Positions 9,973 to 21,692 of a stretch of DNA of 64,000 nucleotides are shown here, piece by piece (positions within the stretch are counted from its first letter, which is position 1; every line of letters starts with the position of its first letter). The stretch covers positions 1,630,898 to 1,694,897 of the forward strand of contig PDUO01000002.1 of assembly GCA_003008705.1 (NCBI GenBank). Direction: 5' to 3'. The notes beneath the pieces were generated by a model. That model worked only from the letters and a program-made list of their open reading frames with translations. It had not been told where the DNA came from and searched no databases. The DNA comes from Pezicula radicicola. Its lineage: Eukaryota; Ascomycota; Leotiomycetes; Helotiales; Dermateaceae. The position numbers were made by a program, and so were the translations under genes.

Positions 9973-12003
9973 ATGGCTGCCATTTTTTATCAAGACCGGG
10001 AAATTTACAAAGAGATAGAGGCGTCGTGGTCGAGGATCAAATCAGAGATCGAAGACGCTAAATTGTTGAGAGAGGTTTTCAATGCTTTGGAAATCAAACT
10101 AAAACCCTTGATGGACGAGCGTGAAAGGGCTTTAGTACAGAAGAGTAAGAAGGAACGTGAGTGGCAAGTCCAAATCCTTGAGTGGTTCCACTCCAACGAA
10201 CGCCTTTGCTTCCAGAAATATATGGCCACGGATAGAAACGGAAAGTTCATGTCGATCTGGGAGGAAGAGGATCATCAGAAAGATGAAAAGGCCCTACAGG
10301 GCACGTACATGGTAGCCAAAGCGATTCGCATCGATATTTCAAATCTGGACACAATCATTGAGGACCTAACATTTAAAATAAAATCCCTGTGTTCTAAGCC
10401 TGAAACGAGGTGGCCATCATCAGACACGTTTGAGATAGCCAAGCTGGGCGCAGAATTACCTAAACGGCTTGAAGATCGTCAACATTCAGAGCTGCGTTGG
10501 CATCAAATTAGCAACCAAAATGCTGCAAAGCTTTCCTCCTTATTCGACAAGTGGGAGTTATTGAAGACCATTACAAACGAATTCAAAAACAAGTATGAGC
10601 AATCGGCAGTGCGATCAGCACGGCAATTGACACAATTTGACTGTGTCGGGAAGGGATCCACGGAGGATGCTCGGATTATGTGCAATGTTGAAGAAGAGGT
10701 TGCCAAAGCATTGGGAGAGCAGATCCCCGAAGCATTGGGAGAGAGACGAAACGCACGTTCAATTATCAGACGTTTGGGAATTTCTGTTCGAGAAACGTAC
10801 TTAGAGGCCCGTAAAGGACCCGAGTTTCTTAAAGACGCCGATGTCATCGCTACTGGCTTTGCTGCTGTTCAATGTGCGGACGTAGTATCAGACGCGGCTC
10901 TCTTGGAAACTTATAACAGATTTTCCTATCGCAATATTTCCACTACCTACAGCCGAAAACGACATGAAAATTACAAGGAGACCTTTTTAAGCCTCTATGG
11001 GTTTAGAAGCCCTATCGTTTGGAGATTCAGACACCGCAGAAAGTTCATAAATCTCCTCAATGCTTATGCTTCTGTCAAAAGCTGGCATCCCAACAACTTC
11101 GAAAGCACAAAATTCTACGAATGTTGGCAAATCTGGGCCCCTAGCTTCTATAGAGTTTTCGGAAATGCTACCTCACTGGAGGAGGCTAATGCCCATTGGG
11201 ACTACGACGATGACGAAAACACAAAGGCCACTGGATCGGAAACACAAGAAGTAGAGGATTACTTCAAGAAGGATGAGAGGAGGACAGAGAGACTAAAGTT
11301 AGAAGCGCTATACCTGGAAGAGAGAGAGCAAAAAATTACCTTGCACCACGGTGCCAAGGTTGATCGATACGATGATGCTACTAAAGATCGTCAAATTGAA
11401 TCTCTCAAAGATACTGTCGAGGCTAGGGATCGCATCATCAAATCACTGGAACTACGAGTATCGGAAATGGAGCCGTGCTATGACATTGGCTCGGACATTC
11501 GTAGCCGCCACATGGAACTCGAAAAAGCCCACCGAGACGTTGACTGGGACACGGTTGATCTGGGCAATTCTGCTGCTCATGATGGAGCTCCATTGGCTGA
11601 CGCATCGATCCTATTATTTGATAATAGGAAAGGAGACCGATGTGGTGAGGGAAGCTACATTAGATGTTATGGTGTACCTCCGAAGGTCGTTTGGGAGCAT
11701 CGATATTTCCGGAACTTTCAATGGGTTGTGCAGCAACACGCTAATATGGCACATTGGAAGTTGGAAGGATCTACGGCGGAAGATGCGGCAGAGAAATTTC
11801 TTGCAATTGCAGAAGCGTTCATACACCGGGTATACCCAGAAGGATATATCAAATCAGACTCAGATGTTCAAAAGGACGTGACACTGCGCCATGTATTAGA
11901 TTGGCTTCAAAAGGCAGTCCCAGATGCTATGGCCCGCCACAGGAAGCTCAGGAAGGATCTGAAACTGAAACCCCCATATGGCGGCTTTCAGGACTACTAT
12001 TAG
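9973..12003 (+). CDS. Orphan coiled-coil protein with two copies of an unknown repeat
   Basis: I cannot assign a family. The single exon encodes 676 residues, hydrophilic and without signal peptide or membrane segment. Residues 1-260 are mostly charged helix or coiled coil. About 268-396 and about 503-621 look like two divergent copies of one domain: a start like G-x-x-[VI]-R, then an Ala-rich segment (GFAAVQCADVVSDAALL against GNSAAHDGAPLADASIL), then Y-x-x-x-YG-[FV]-x-[PS]-x-[IV]-V-W (FLSLYGFRSPIVWRF against SYIRCYGVPPKVVWEH), then an aromatic/basic helix. A coiled coil (about 425-500) separates the copies. The next gene downstream carries a third copy. The ATG has a good context (AATCATGG) and the frame is uninterrupted, which supports a real gene. 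A DNA- or protein-binding role would be a guess. Confidence 0.75.
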   Translation: MAAIFYQDREIYKEIEASWSRIKSEIEDAKLLREVFNALEIKLKPLMDERERALVQKSKKEREWQVQILEWFHSNERLCFQKYMATDRNGKFMSIWEEEDHQKDEKALQGTYMVAKAIRIDISNLDTIIEDLTFKIKSLCSKPETRWPSSDTFEIAKLGAELPKRLEDRQHSELRWHQISNQNAAKLSSLFDKWELLKTITNEFKNKYEQSAVRSARQLTQFDCVGKGSTEDARIMCNVEEEVAKALGEQIPEALGERRNARSIIRRLGISVRETYLEARKGPEFLKDADVIATGFAAVQCADVVSDAALLETYNRFSYRNISTTYSRKRHENYKETFLSLYGFRSPIVWRFRHRRKFINLLNAYASVKSWHPNNFESTKFYECWQIWAPSFYRVFGNATSLEEANAHWDYDDDENTKATGSETQEVEDYFKKDERRTERLKLEALYLEEREQKITLHHGAKVDRYDDATKDRQIESLKDTVEARDRIIKSLELRVSEMEPCYDIGSDIRSRHMELEKAHRDVDWDTVDLGNSAAHDGAPLADASILLFDNRKGDRCGEGSYIRCYGVPPKVVWEHRYFRNFQWVVQQHANMAHWKLEGSTAEDAAEKFLAIAEAFIHRVYPEGYIKSDSDVQKDVTLRHVLDWLQKAVPDAMARHRKLRKDLKLKPPYGGFQDYY

Positions 12004-13642
12004 CTCCAACTTTGTACAAAATTCAGCAATAGCTCAAGCTCGATGTACTTGAGTAGAGTTGCTGAGTTTTCCCTTTGCTCTGGCACATGGGTTCAATGCA
12101 ATGTTTGGTGAGGGAAGGGGGATTTATGGAATTAAGCTGATCATAAGCTCGTCGATACAGATCCTATCATACAAGGCTGTGAAGGTATTTAGCTTTAGTA
12201 TGCAAACAGTTTGCACTGCTTAGGCTAGGCTAGAATTGAATGGCACAATGCCTTTGAAAGTTCATTGAATACAAGGCTTGTGTTTATTCGCGTTTCCCAT
12301 TGTCAATCTTGCATATTGCTTCCTTATTGTACTCATCACGCTCTCTCTAGTTTCAAGGATGCCGCAGGGTAACTACTTTCTGAAGCCGAAGTGGAAGTCA
12401 CTACACGATGCCGCCTGCTATTGCCAGCTTGAATTATTACCTCCTATCTCGTCAAAATAGTTTAGCCTTTCACGTAATTGTAGTGATTTATAACTACAGA
12501 GAGAGAATCATAGATCAAGCTCTCAGCCTTAGTGCTCGTTAAATGCAGTGCACAAAAGATGATTCTGCAATCCGGTGTTCTAATCATTCTTAATATGCAT
12601 TCCAAGGAGAGCTATTATCAATCTCGTTGAGCTTGAAGTTGCGAGTGAAGTTGAGAATAGGTGTTGATAGAGCTTAAGTTTCGCCTTATTGCCTACATAT
12701 CACTACATCCCTCGCTTAGCATTCAAAACAACAGCAACAACGCGATTTCACCAAAAAGAGAAAAAGAAAAGAAGTCCAAAACTTAGGCAAAAGGCTGCAG
12801 AACCACCAAAAAAAATGCAATTAGAATGGCAAAACTTTTTCATCGGAGCTTGCGGTCAAGCTCCTCTAAAGAAATCCCTCTGAAATGGGATTTTTTTCGT
12901 ATCCGTATGCGGGGATCCATTTGTTACTCCTCCTCTTAAACAGAATTTGACTTGAACCACTGACCCTAAGTGCGTATACCTTTTCTGTTTGTTGAGGAAG
13001 AATGTATTATTAGAATATTTAGAGGGGTCTGGTGGGTGAATAGCAAGGTGCTCGCGCTAACCCAGTTTGGTTGCCTTCATCGCCAGCTTTACCTATTTAC
13101 CTAGGTACCTACCTATCTACTTTTAGCAACCTGGGAAAACTAAGGTGAGAAACATACGCAACTCTTTGAGACTTATAGATTGCTCTTTTTGAACTCAAAT
13201 TTAGCACTTTTGTATGCTCTTCCGCATCAATTCACTGTTCACCTTAGCCTCGCTTACCTACCCTTTGAGGGACTCCTCGCTCTCTTCTACAACAGCATCT
13301 AACCAACACCTCAAATCATTCAACCACCACCACATACTAATCACGGCTGGTGTTTTGCACAATACTTTCAGTCATTCTCCCTTCAATCCTGATTCGTTGT
13401 CCCCTTGCTTAGCCTTGAACAACTCGTCTTCATCTGCTCCTGCACACCCACTCTATCCAACATCAGCCCGACCCTTAAATCAACCGGCGGCGCTCCTCTT
13501 GCAACAGAACCCAGATCGAAGTTTCAGCTTTGCTCTAGAAAACCCAAGCGTTTAGGTTCGCAAGTGGACTCCACTGGCAACTTGTTCAGTCTCGATATCA
13601 GCACAATAGAGCCACACAAGGTGTGCTCTTCATCTTCGCAAG
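12004..13642. other. Intergenic region with structured DNA and probable 5' leader
   Basis: No coding unit is evident. It contains the paired hairpins at 12845-12897 (separate entry) and an ACCT-rich microsatellite near 13090-13120. Around 13214-13642 is a transcribed-looking stretch, probably the 5' leader of the next gene. An ATG-initiated frame at 13214-13555 could be an upstream ORF. Confidence 0.5.
12845..12897 (+). other. Two adjacent perfect hairpins followed by oligo-T
   Basis: A perfect 8-bp stem with a four-base loop (GGAGCTTG/CAAGCTCC around CGGT, 12845-12864) is followed after 7 nt by a perfect 7-bp stem (AAATCCC/GGGATTT, 12872-12893). A run of T continues to 12897, and AACTTTTTC lies just upstream. 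No protein gene overlaps convincingly. It may be the 3' end of a structured RNA or only an intergenic palindrome pair. Confidence 0.35.
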
Positions 13643-13737
13643 GTATGTTAAACAATCGGCAGCTACTCAACGCTGCTTGCCCTCTTGAATTGGTTACTCT
13701 CTTGTATATTCAATACTGATAATCCCTTAGTTCTCAG
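13643..13737 (+). other. Probable 5' leader intron
   Basis: A GTATGT donor at 13643 and TCTCAG acceptor ending at 13737, with CTGAT before the acceptor, define a 95-nt intron ahead of the first good ATG. Splicing would join an upstream open frame in phase with the gene, but that upstream frame has no ATG. I therefore read this as a leader intron. Confidence 0.5.
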
Positions 13738-13793
13738 TCGATCTATTGCCCTATTCACCATCGCCGTCTCGACACGGTAGAAACTCCGGCAGT

Positions 13794-15110
13794 ATGACTT
13801 CGGAGGAGCCAGGAGCCGAGTCTACGGAGTCATACACTGAAACTAAAACTGAAATCATGGCTCCTGCGACAGAGTTCGATCTTCAAGCTGTGTATCTGCA
13901 GAAACAAGCAGAAATCTTCAAAATCAAAAGCTTGGTAGATCAGAAAGAAAAGCTGGAACGCTCTGCAGATGCTCTTCAGACACAACACTCTTATCTTGAG
14001 AAGCTGCGTGGGACGCTAGAACTCACTCACAAAGAACACGATACTTCTCAAGAGACAAATGAGGCGTTGCGCCAAGACTGGACTGTTAGTGCATTAAAAT
14101 TCGATCAAAAGAGTCAAGAGAGAGAGATTATTGAAAGGGACTTCAGCAAGACTGCTAATATTGTCTCAAGTTTCTCTATCTACAATCTGCCTTTAACTCC
14201 CGTGGCCAATATGACGCCTGCTGAGTTGATGAAATATGTCAAGAACAAGAATGAATTTCTGGAAGAGCAATTGCGGAACAACGAGAAACTGGCCCAAGTT
14301 ATACAGGGTATGCAGGAGATCGAGGCGAAAGCACAAGAAATTGAAGAGTTGAAACGAGGTGTCACGACTCAGAGTGCTATGAGTACAGTCATGGAACTCG
14401 AGTTACAACGAGAGAAGGCAGCCTACGAGGATGCAATTGCACAGTTGCGCAAAGATCTGGATGGCATAGAAAAAGAACAGCACAGTATTGCGCAGACAAC
14501 TTCTCACTCAACCCAGACCGAAGACACATCAGCCAAAGAAATGGACGAAGCAGTAGCCAAAGCAGTATCCGAAAGAGTCACCAAAGCCGTCGCCGACGCA
14601 ATCGCTACAACTCGCAGAAAGATGATGCCTCTTGTCCAAGTCGGTATTGATATTCGCGACCGTTATGAAGAGTGGGAAAAGAAAGGCTCTCAAGATCCCA
14701 CCAAGCTGTACAACGGGGACAGAGCCTCTCACTATGGAAGGGCGCTTGCAGATGCAGTCAAGTATCGGCATTTCTCAACTTCTACCAGTGACAGGGATCA
14801 AGCGCGTAGCAACTATATAGAACGCTACGGCTTCACTCCGGAATTCATTGTGAATAACTCCGGAAATGAAAAATTCCTAGATTTGGTGGACTGGCGCGTT
14901 GGGATGAAGGCGTTTAAAAGAGGGTCTTGCGAAATTGGAGAATTTCTAAATAAGTATGACGAAATGCTTGGCGACATTGAGAAATACTCTCCTATAGAGC
15001 TCATGAAACGCACATCCGAAATTCAATTCTTTGTTGCGTACTGCGAGATGAAACGTTGGCATGATGCAGCATGGAAACAGTACAAGAGCCAAAGAGGTTG
15101 GGAGCGATAA
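13794..15110 (+). CDS. Orphan coiled-coil protein, paralogue of the upstream gene
   Basis: I do not recognise a named family. The 438-residue product starts at MTSEEPGAES after a probable leader intron. About residues 35-280 are coiled coil (LQKQAEIFKIKSLVDQKEK; LELQREKAAYEDAIAQLRKD). The tail, about 282-400, carries the repeat seen twice in the 9973-12003 product: VGIDIRDRYEEWEK, then HYGRALADA, then NYIERYGFTPEFIV, then KFLDLVDWRVGMKAF. This can be laid against IGSDIRSRHMELEK, HDGAPLADA, SYIRCYGVPPKVVW and NFQWVVQQHANMAHW of its neighbour. Same strand, similar architecture and 1.8-kb spacing suggest an old tandem duplication with loss of one repeat. No signal peptide or membrane segment. 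The upstream frame stays open to 13746 without an ATG. Confidence 0.75.
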   Translation: MTSEEPGAESTESYTETKTEIMAPATEFDLQAVYLQKQAEIFKIKSLVDQKEKLERSADALQTQHSYLEKLRGTLELTHKEHDTSQETNEALRQDWTVSALKFDQKSQEREIIERDFSKTANIVSSFSIYNLPLTPVANMTPAELMKYVKNKNEFLEEQLRNNEKLAQVIQGMQEIEAKAQEIEELKRGVTTQSAMSTVMELELQREKAAYEDAIAQLRKDLDGIEKEQHSIAQTTSHSTQTEDTSAKEMDEAVAKAVSERVTKAVADAIATTRRKMMPLVQVGIDIRDRYEEWEKKGSQDPTKLYNGDRASHYGRALADAVKYRHFSTSTSDRDQARSNYIERYGFTPEFIVNNSGNEKFLDLVDWRVGMKAFKRGSCEIGEFLNKYDEMLGDIEKYSPIELMKRTSEIQFFVAYCEMKRWHDAAWKQYKSQRGWER

Positions 15111-17224
15111 GATTTTTGATATCCAATGTAAGCCTTTCATTCGCTACGATCATATGCTTTTACTAACAAACAAATGAACAATTAGCTATTATTGAGTTTT
15201 AAGCAGAAATTCAGAGCTACCAGAAAGTTTTACGGCGGAATTCAGTCTGCGGTTTTGCGCATAATGCACTTCGAGATGCGTTGCTACACCTTTTTATTGC
15301 CGTACCTTCGCACTTCAATTTTCAAAGCAGCAACCTGAGACTACATTACGGATACCATCCTCCTAAGGGAGGATCTTTTAATCCTCTAGGTTGACTTCTC
15401 GAAATGGCTAAAGACAGGAGGATTATCTTAAGAGCAAGAGGGAAAGGATGTTATTCACTGGAGCAGTAAAACCAACCTTTCCATGTACCCTGACCTTTCT
15501 CCAGGCAGCCTATTTTTTCTTTTCGCCTTTCAATTTTCTTTTTCTTACAGGCAGTTAACTGCTTTTTTTTTCTTCTTTTTTTTTCAGAGAGACGGGCATA
15601 AGTCTTGGGGGAAGATGCTCATATTAGATTGTTCCCACCGGGATGTCCAGAAGAGCATGGTATCTCCTCAACTCTTCTCCGGGCAACAATCTTTCAATAT
15701 CATTTGTCGGCGCAACAGAAGAAAGTACTTTTCATTGAGCAGATCATCGGGGAACTAGAAGGAGGGAATCAGTTCACCAGCATCATGTTGTTTCCTCTGA
15801 AACTTAGCTAGACCACTCTCCCAAACTTCAAATAAAATAAGTTCAACTAAATGTTCCTCCCTTTTAGGGTTTGTGGACCTTCTCCAGCCTAACTTGAGTT
15901 CAATCTTGTAATTTAAAATATCCAAAAGCTCCTTCTAAGACCAACCACAACTCCTGTTGCCCATAAGTCACGTGTCAGAACTATCGCATGGGGTATATCC
16001 TCATATTAGGTTTATATTCGATCCTTTCTGATTTGTAAGATCTTAATCAATTCGCCCTGTTCTGTAACAAAGGTCACGCAAGCCTTATATATTACAAATC
16101 ACCTATTTTGTATGGTATTCGGGATGAATTCAATGCCTCTCATTCAATATATATAGCCTACTACTTAACCTCGTATTCAGAGGGCAAGTCCTCACAGTTC
16201 ACTCATTATATGCATATACAATTTCCACCAAGTCGTAGTTCAATAACTCCTTATATAATCACTATTCAAATCACATCATACACAACAGTAGTACAAATTA
16301 TAATCATTCATAGACCATAACATTAGGATCCAAAGTTTAAAGTTGGTAGCTATATAGCTTTACAATCTACAAGAAGAAAAGTGCCGACTAAACTTCATAA
16401 AGCAAGATCCTAGAAAAAGTCTTTTTCCAGATAATTCACTTGTAAGGTACAAAAAAAGAAAAAGGATGTTTTGCTATATAAGCTCTGATAGATGTACTAT
16501 CGCTTAAGGATGGCAGGATACAATAGTTACGTGAATATTCTCTGCTAAAAGCGAGCGATCTATGCACCAATATCTCAGCCAGTATTCAAGAACCTCTTAA
16601 TAAGACAATAGTCGTGCAAGAATTCCTTAGAAAGACAGCTTATGTACCTGAAGAGGCCTAGTTAACACTTCTCCAAGTTTATTTCAAATCAGTAGCAGCA
16701 GGTTTTCTTACGTTATCCTAGTATTTGCTACACTGCTTGTCTAGGAGTTAAAATAGAGGGGCGCGTTGATTCTATATATACTAAAAAGGCTCGGGAACTT
16801 AATGCTTGTTTACTTAAAATCAATCTATTAAACATTACAAGAATATTTAAAGGCTCTTCGAGGCAACTGCTTTGAATTATACAAGTACAATTCAGCTAAA
16901 TAAACATCTCAACTCTGAAAGTAAATCAACTTCTCTTTTAAGCGAGAAGCGAGGAATTTATTACTACCTACCTATCTAGTAGTAGGAGTGTGTGGTCAGA
17001 GCTATAAGGTTAGAAGACCAGGACCTGCATTCTCTACAAATATCCTTGGGATTTGGATCTCCTTGTATAATAGCTGTTGCTAGAACATATAGCGTCTCGA
17101 TATTAGAAGTTAAGTCGCCGATAGAGACCAAATATGATATAGAGCATTGATAAAGGCATCAGAAAGTGAGAGAATTTCAATATCTCTGTCCGCTTATCAA
17201 ACTTAGGACAGTGAAGTAGCCTCC
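15111..17224. other. 2.1-kb AT-rich intergenic region
   Basis: I see no gene. A perfect 7-bp hairpin (ATCCTCC/GGAGGAT, 15357-15374) lies in the likely 3' flank of the preceding gene. Near 15490-15590 is a long pyrimidine tract containing the 12-bp palindrome GCAGTTAACTGC (15551-15562) followed by oligo-T. From about 15900 to 17200 the sequence is AT-rich with many TATATA runs and no long frame. Confidence 0.5.
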
Positions 17225-18528
17225 TCAAAGCAACGAAGGAAGCTTCCCCTCGAAGAACTCCTTCAAAGCCTTATTAACCTCATTCGGCTTCTCCAACTGA
17301 ACCCACTATCCAATCTCAAAGTCAGCATCGCTCTTCCCAAAAGCCATTTAGAAAGACCTGGAATCAGAGAAAAATGACTCACATGCCCAGAATCAACATC
17401 AACAGTCCTCAACAGACCCTCCTCCGTCTCCTTCCTCATAGCCTGCTTACTAGCCTCAGCAATACCAACCGCATCCTTCAGCGCAGCAACAAACAAAGTC
17501 TCACGATTCAATTTGCTACCAACTTTCCAACCCTTCACCTTCCCCTCCTGGATAGCTTTCAATTCTTCTTTGACACCCAGACCAGCCATGGATCGCTTGT
17601 ACCTAAGTCAGAAACTCGGAATTAGTTTACTTGTTCTAGATATTATCTGGAGTAACTCAAACATGATTCAGGAGCAATGAGTAAGTTTACCCTAGAAGAG
17701 GCAAATTTACTCCGAGAACTTGACTTACCAACACGTAGGCGCCGAGTAATCATCACCAAACATTTCATGATGGTACGCTTTATCTTCTGCAGAAACGTAG
17801 GGTCCAGGTTTAATTTTTGCATCGGATGTGACGAAGGATTTTAGAGCGCCGACTGGTCCAACGTGAGTTTTCCATACTGCTGGATCTTCTGGGTAGAGTA
17901 GATCGAAAAACTTCTCCCACTTATTCAAACTCATCAGCTGTAGTCTTGATAAAAAAGATAAATGGTTTGGGAAACTCACGTGCTCCCCAATAATTTTACC
18001 AGCATCCGGTTCATTGAAGAAATTCCAATATCCACAGCAAGAATAACCAAGCATCTGCTTCGTCGCATCATTGATATGATCAATGGTTTTAGCATTCAAA
18101 TCACCACTATTTGGGTTTCCGAATGGAGTGACCATAAAAACGTATTTTTCAAATCGCTCCCCATGGTGCACAGCCAGCTGGCTCAACGGGTAAAACCCCC
18201 AATCATGAGAAATCCCAATCACTTTGCCAGTAACATTTTCATGGTTGAGGATCGAAATAAGGTCTGCGGCCATGGTGGTACCAATATATGCAGAAGGATC
18301 GGTTGGTCGTGATGAACCACCATAACCTAATAGGTCGGGGGCTATGATTCCATAGCCTAGAGAGGCGAAATATCTGACTTGATGGTGCCAGTCGTGCGCT
18401 GTGGAAGGGAATCCATGGAGGAACAGAAGTATTTTATTGCTGGGTTCTGAGGGTGAAATAGAGATGTATGCATACTTGGTCCCTGATGGGAGAGTGAGGG
18501 ACTTGTTCGGCTTGGTAATGTCTGCCAT
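17225..18528 (-). CDS. Soluble epoxide hydrolase (alpha/beta hydrolase)
   Basis: The product is an alpha/beta-hydrolase of the soluble epoxide hydrolase type, which opens epoxides to diols through an Asp-ester intermediate. Exons 18528-17980, 17919-17729, 17602-17383 and 17305-17225 give about 346 residues. Visible are the oxyanion-hole motif HGFP (38-41), the nucleophile Asp109 in SHDWG, and the catalytic His320 in DSGHWVQLEKP. YKRSMAGLGV is the usual lid region near the end. The intron after GEH is uncertain: ending at AATAAG (60 nt, 17920-17979) gives the family-like GEHWEKFFDLLYPEDP, while ending at CTACAG (42 nt) adds six residues; both keep frame. The last introns are 126 and 78 nt. No signal peptide, so cytosolic or peroxisomal action is likely. 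Substrate not predictable. Confidence 0.9.
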
Positions 18529-19494
18529 GTTGAAATTGGGAATTATCCTGAGCTCGTCCCATTTGAGCTATGAAGTAACAATAACTTGTACCTCCTTTCT
18601 AGGGAGGAGCTGGTGGTACTGGTGGCAAGTATTTCTGCTTCCGGAGTACCACATATAGATAGTCACTGAAAGGGCGTGCGGGGTTACAGTAGGTAGACAA
18701 AAGTCTGTGCTCCTATCCTGTTTTACACTAGAACATACCTAGTACGTCTGCTTATAACTTAAACTTAGGCGATAAGTATACCTAAAAATTTAAATATAAA
18801 GTATTTTTAGTATTTAAAGTAGGTAGATACTATAGAAAATATATAGTAAATGATTTAGGATAGTAAATTCTTAAGCGAATTTTAGTATAAAACTAGTAAA
18901 TTCTATACTCTAATCTCTATTAATTAATCCAGTTGCCTATAATTCTAATATAGAGATAAAAAATTATATAGGTAACTATCGAATAAACAAGTCTAGTATA
19001 AAGACTTTAATTAATTATCCCTTCTTTACTGTTGAATTACAGGAATAGTCATGTGATTCAGTTTGGGCTGTTTGCCTATACCTACTACTATAAGTAGGCC
19101 ATTCGGAGCTTCCTTTGCTTCCACACAGAACACAGAATCAACCACTGATTGCCACCCACATATTGCTGTCCATATTGTGCCTATTCAACATTTACTATAA
19201 ACCTTTAAAGTGTTAGGTGTGAGCTTTAGTGTAAAATAGGGTAAGAGCATAGACTTATGTCCACCCACTGTATTAGCAGGCTGGACAGGTCATCACATGA
19301 GTCTGCATGGCTATGCTGTCCGCTACCTCAACTTTTATACAAAAATGGGCAAGGACTAAAATAACCAAGGTCATATTTGATGATGAATCTATTCTATCTA
19401 ATATGAATGCTCCATGCAAGACCCAGACCAAGCCTAGTTTACGCCGAAACTCCTCGCAAGCGCTATGCAGCACTGCAGAACCCTACAACCTAAC
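18529..19494. other. AT-rich intergenic region
   Basis: No gene is supported. The part from about 18730 to 19020 is extremely A/T-rich with repeated TATAG and TTTAG words, like decayed or RIP-affected DNA. No recognisable transposon frame remains. Confidence 0.5.
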
Positions 19495-21692
19495 CTAAGA
19501 ACTACCACTTGGCCCAGAACCGGGACCCTTTCCACCATCAAGTAACAACTTAGGCTTGATAAACCCCTCGTCCAACTGTTTGAACCACGCAGCATGATCC
19601 TCCGCCGTTCCATGCAGTAGTTGGCTGATGGCTCCTGACGCTGTGATATGAGGGGTATCGTGGCTAACACTTCCAGACGTTGGGTATGGAGTACTAACAT
19701 CACTTGTTTGTTGCGCTGGTGTCCTCCTGTCTGGCGACCGTCTCGCGGCGGGTGGCAAATCAGACGTATCGCTATCGAAATCTTCCTCAGTAGATCCGTT
19801 CCCAAGCAGATCTTGTTCGCTTTCGTTGTTTCTTCCTTTCACACTAGCTGATGAATTCTTCCTATTTGTACTCCTCGGCTCATTGTGTGGACTATTATGC
19901 CCACTGACATAACTTCCACGCTCTGAGCTTCGAGCATTGCCGTTGCCATTGCTCAGCCCGTCCAAAGGCACTGATCCATTGTTTCGACGGGGCATATTGC
20001 CAATGGCCGTGCTGTTCCGCTTGTAGTATGAGCTACCTGACACCGCCTCAATGTCGAATTCATCGTCGCTGTCGATTTCCTCAACCACTCCTGTTCGGAT
20101 TCCCAATATTTCTAACATACGTGCGGTTGTTCCGCCGAATATGATCACAGTGAGCACGACGACGACTAAGACTGTTGCTTTCAATGCATAAGCATTGTCA
20201 CCACTTAAGCCTGCTGCCAAGGCTACGCCGACGGCTCCTCTTAGCCCAGCCCAGAACAACATTGCTTGGTAGCTATATGGTAGTTCATCTGCGACTTCTC
20301 TCCCTCTCCTCTTCGCTCTGTATCTGATAAACCAGTTGATGGCCCTTGACAACGGAAACACGGCTGCCCATCGTGAGACACAAATCCCCGCCACAGATAC
20401 AATTATGAAGAGGGGCTTAAATTGTAGGTTGTTGTCCGTAAAGAGCGAAAGACCGAGGTATATGAAGATAAAATTCTCCGAAAGTTGAGCCATAACGCCA
20501 AACAGGTATTTGGTTGTAAGCTGAGTACGGCGGGACATGTTGTAGTATGCGTAGTGTTTCATGGTAATCCCACAAAACAGCAGAGATACAATTCCTGGGC
20601 TTGTGAGTAAAAGTGCAACAGACGGCTCTAGAACTGCATACCTGACATATGTAAACCGTTCGAAAAGAAATAGCTGGCGTATGCAATCAACACAATCAAA
20701 CAACTCTCAATCTTGGGAAACCTTCGGACGTAGGTATATTTCAGTCCCAACGCCGTTCCAATCCCCACAGCAACTCCAATGAACAGACTGCCAAAGAAGA
20801 CTGCTAAAAAGATACCAATACCCTCAAGCAGACTAACAAAACCCAAAGTTCCAGCAGCTCCACCCTCCTTGTATCTTTGCGCGGTCTCGAATAAGACAAT
20901 CGCGATAGCGTCGTTCAAGATCGATTCGCCAAAAATAATGGTATAGAGTTTGGGGTCTACCTTGTACGTATTAAAGATGGCAAGAATAGTAACAGGATCC
21001 GTGGCTGAGAGGGTTGCTCCAACGGAGATTGCGTCAACGAAGGACATGTTAACGCCTTCCAGTGGAATTCGTGTGTATAGCCATAGAATCAATCCAAGAA
21101 CAACTGCAGATATGAAGGTACCGGCGAAGGCGAACGTAAGAATTGTGCCAATATTTCTGAAGAAATTCGCCTGATGGAGCTCGTAGCCAGATGCGAGAAT
21201 AATCGGTGGGAGTAGGAGATTGAAGAAGACTTGATAGTCGAAGCTGAGGAGAGCTTGTATCGAATGGCCGGCGCTCACTCGTGTGATCAGACCGACGGTC
21301 ATACCTAATTACTTATCAACCTTGTTCAGGATCCTACCTTTGTCTACCACTGACCTGCAAAGATAGAGATAACCGTTTCGTGTACGGCCTGGACTTTCTT
21401 CTGCTGGAGCATATAGCTGACAAAGAGGGCTGTGATTAGAAGCATAATCAAGATGAATAGTGCCCATGAGGAGAAAATCTCCTTCTGAGAGGAATCGGGC
21501 TCTGGAAGTTGAGTTAGTCTTTGGTCTTCCGTGTTCGTATTTTGCGATCGAGAGCTCTAACCGTCATCGTCCACATCCTCTGATTGCCTCCCTGACGGAA
21601 AATTAGCTTGCGCAAACACTCTGGGCCTCAGACCACAGCTTACTGAGGAGCTCAAAGGCTGCGCCGGCGAGGGCTGTCCGGACAGACACCAT
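19495..21692 (-). CDS. NHX1: Endosomal/vacuolar Na+(K+)/H+ exchanger
   Basis: The product is the intracellular NHE-family exchanger (Nhx1/Vps44) that moves Na+ or K+ into late endosomes and vacuole in exchange for H+. Exons 21692-21644, 21591-21562, 21501-21355, 21304-20642 and 20594-19495 give 662 residues; introns are 52, 60, 50 and 47 nt. The first three exons are short, and only this joining avoids an in-frame stop and yields the usual start ending in YMLQQKKVQAVHETVISIFAG. Key sites: FFNLLLPPI (102-110, inhibitor-site region), SATDPVTILAIF (175-186), FGESILNDAIAIVLF (200-214, with the essential Asn-Asp) and FWAGLRGAVGVALA. About 12 membrane helices precede a Ser/Asn-rich cytosolic tail of about 250 residues. 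Diverges from the sugar-transporter gene. Confidence 0.95.

Noticed and set aside
12872..12897. Bacterial-style intrinsic terminator
   Set aside because: Hairpin plus T-run fits the shape, but the window is clearly fungal nuclear DNA, where that mechanism does not apply; listed as a structured element instead.
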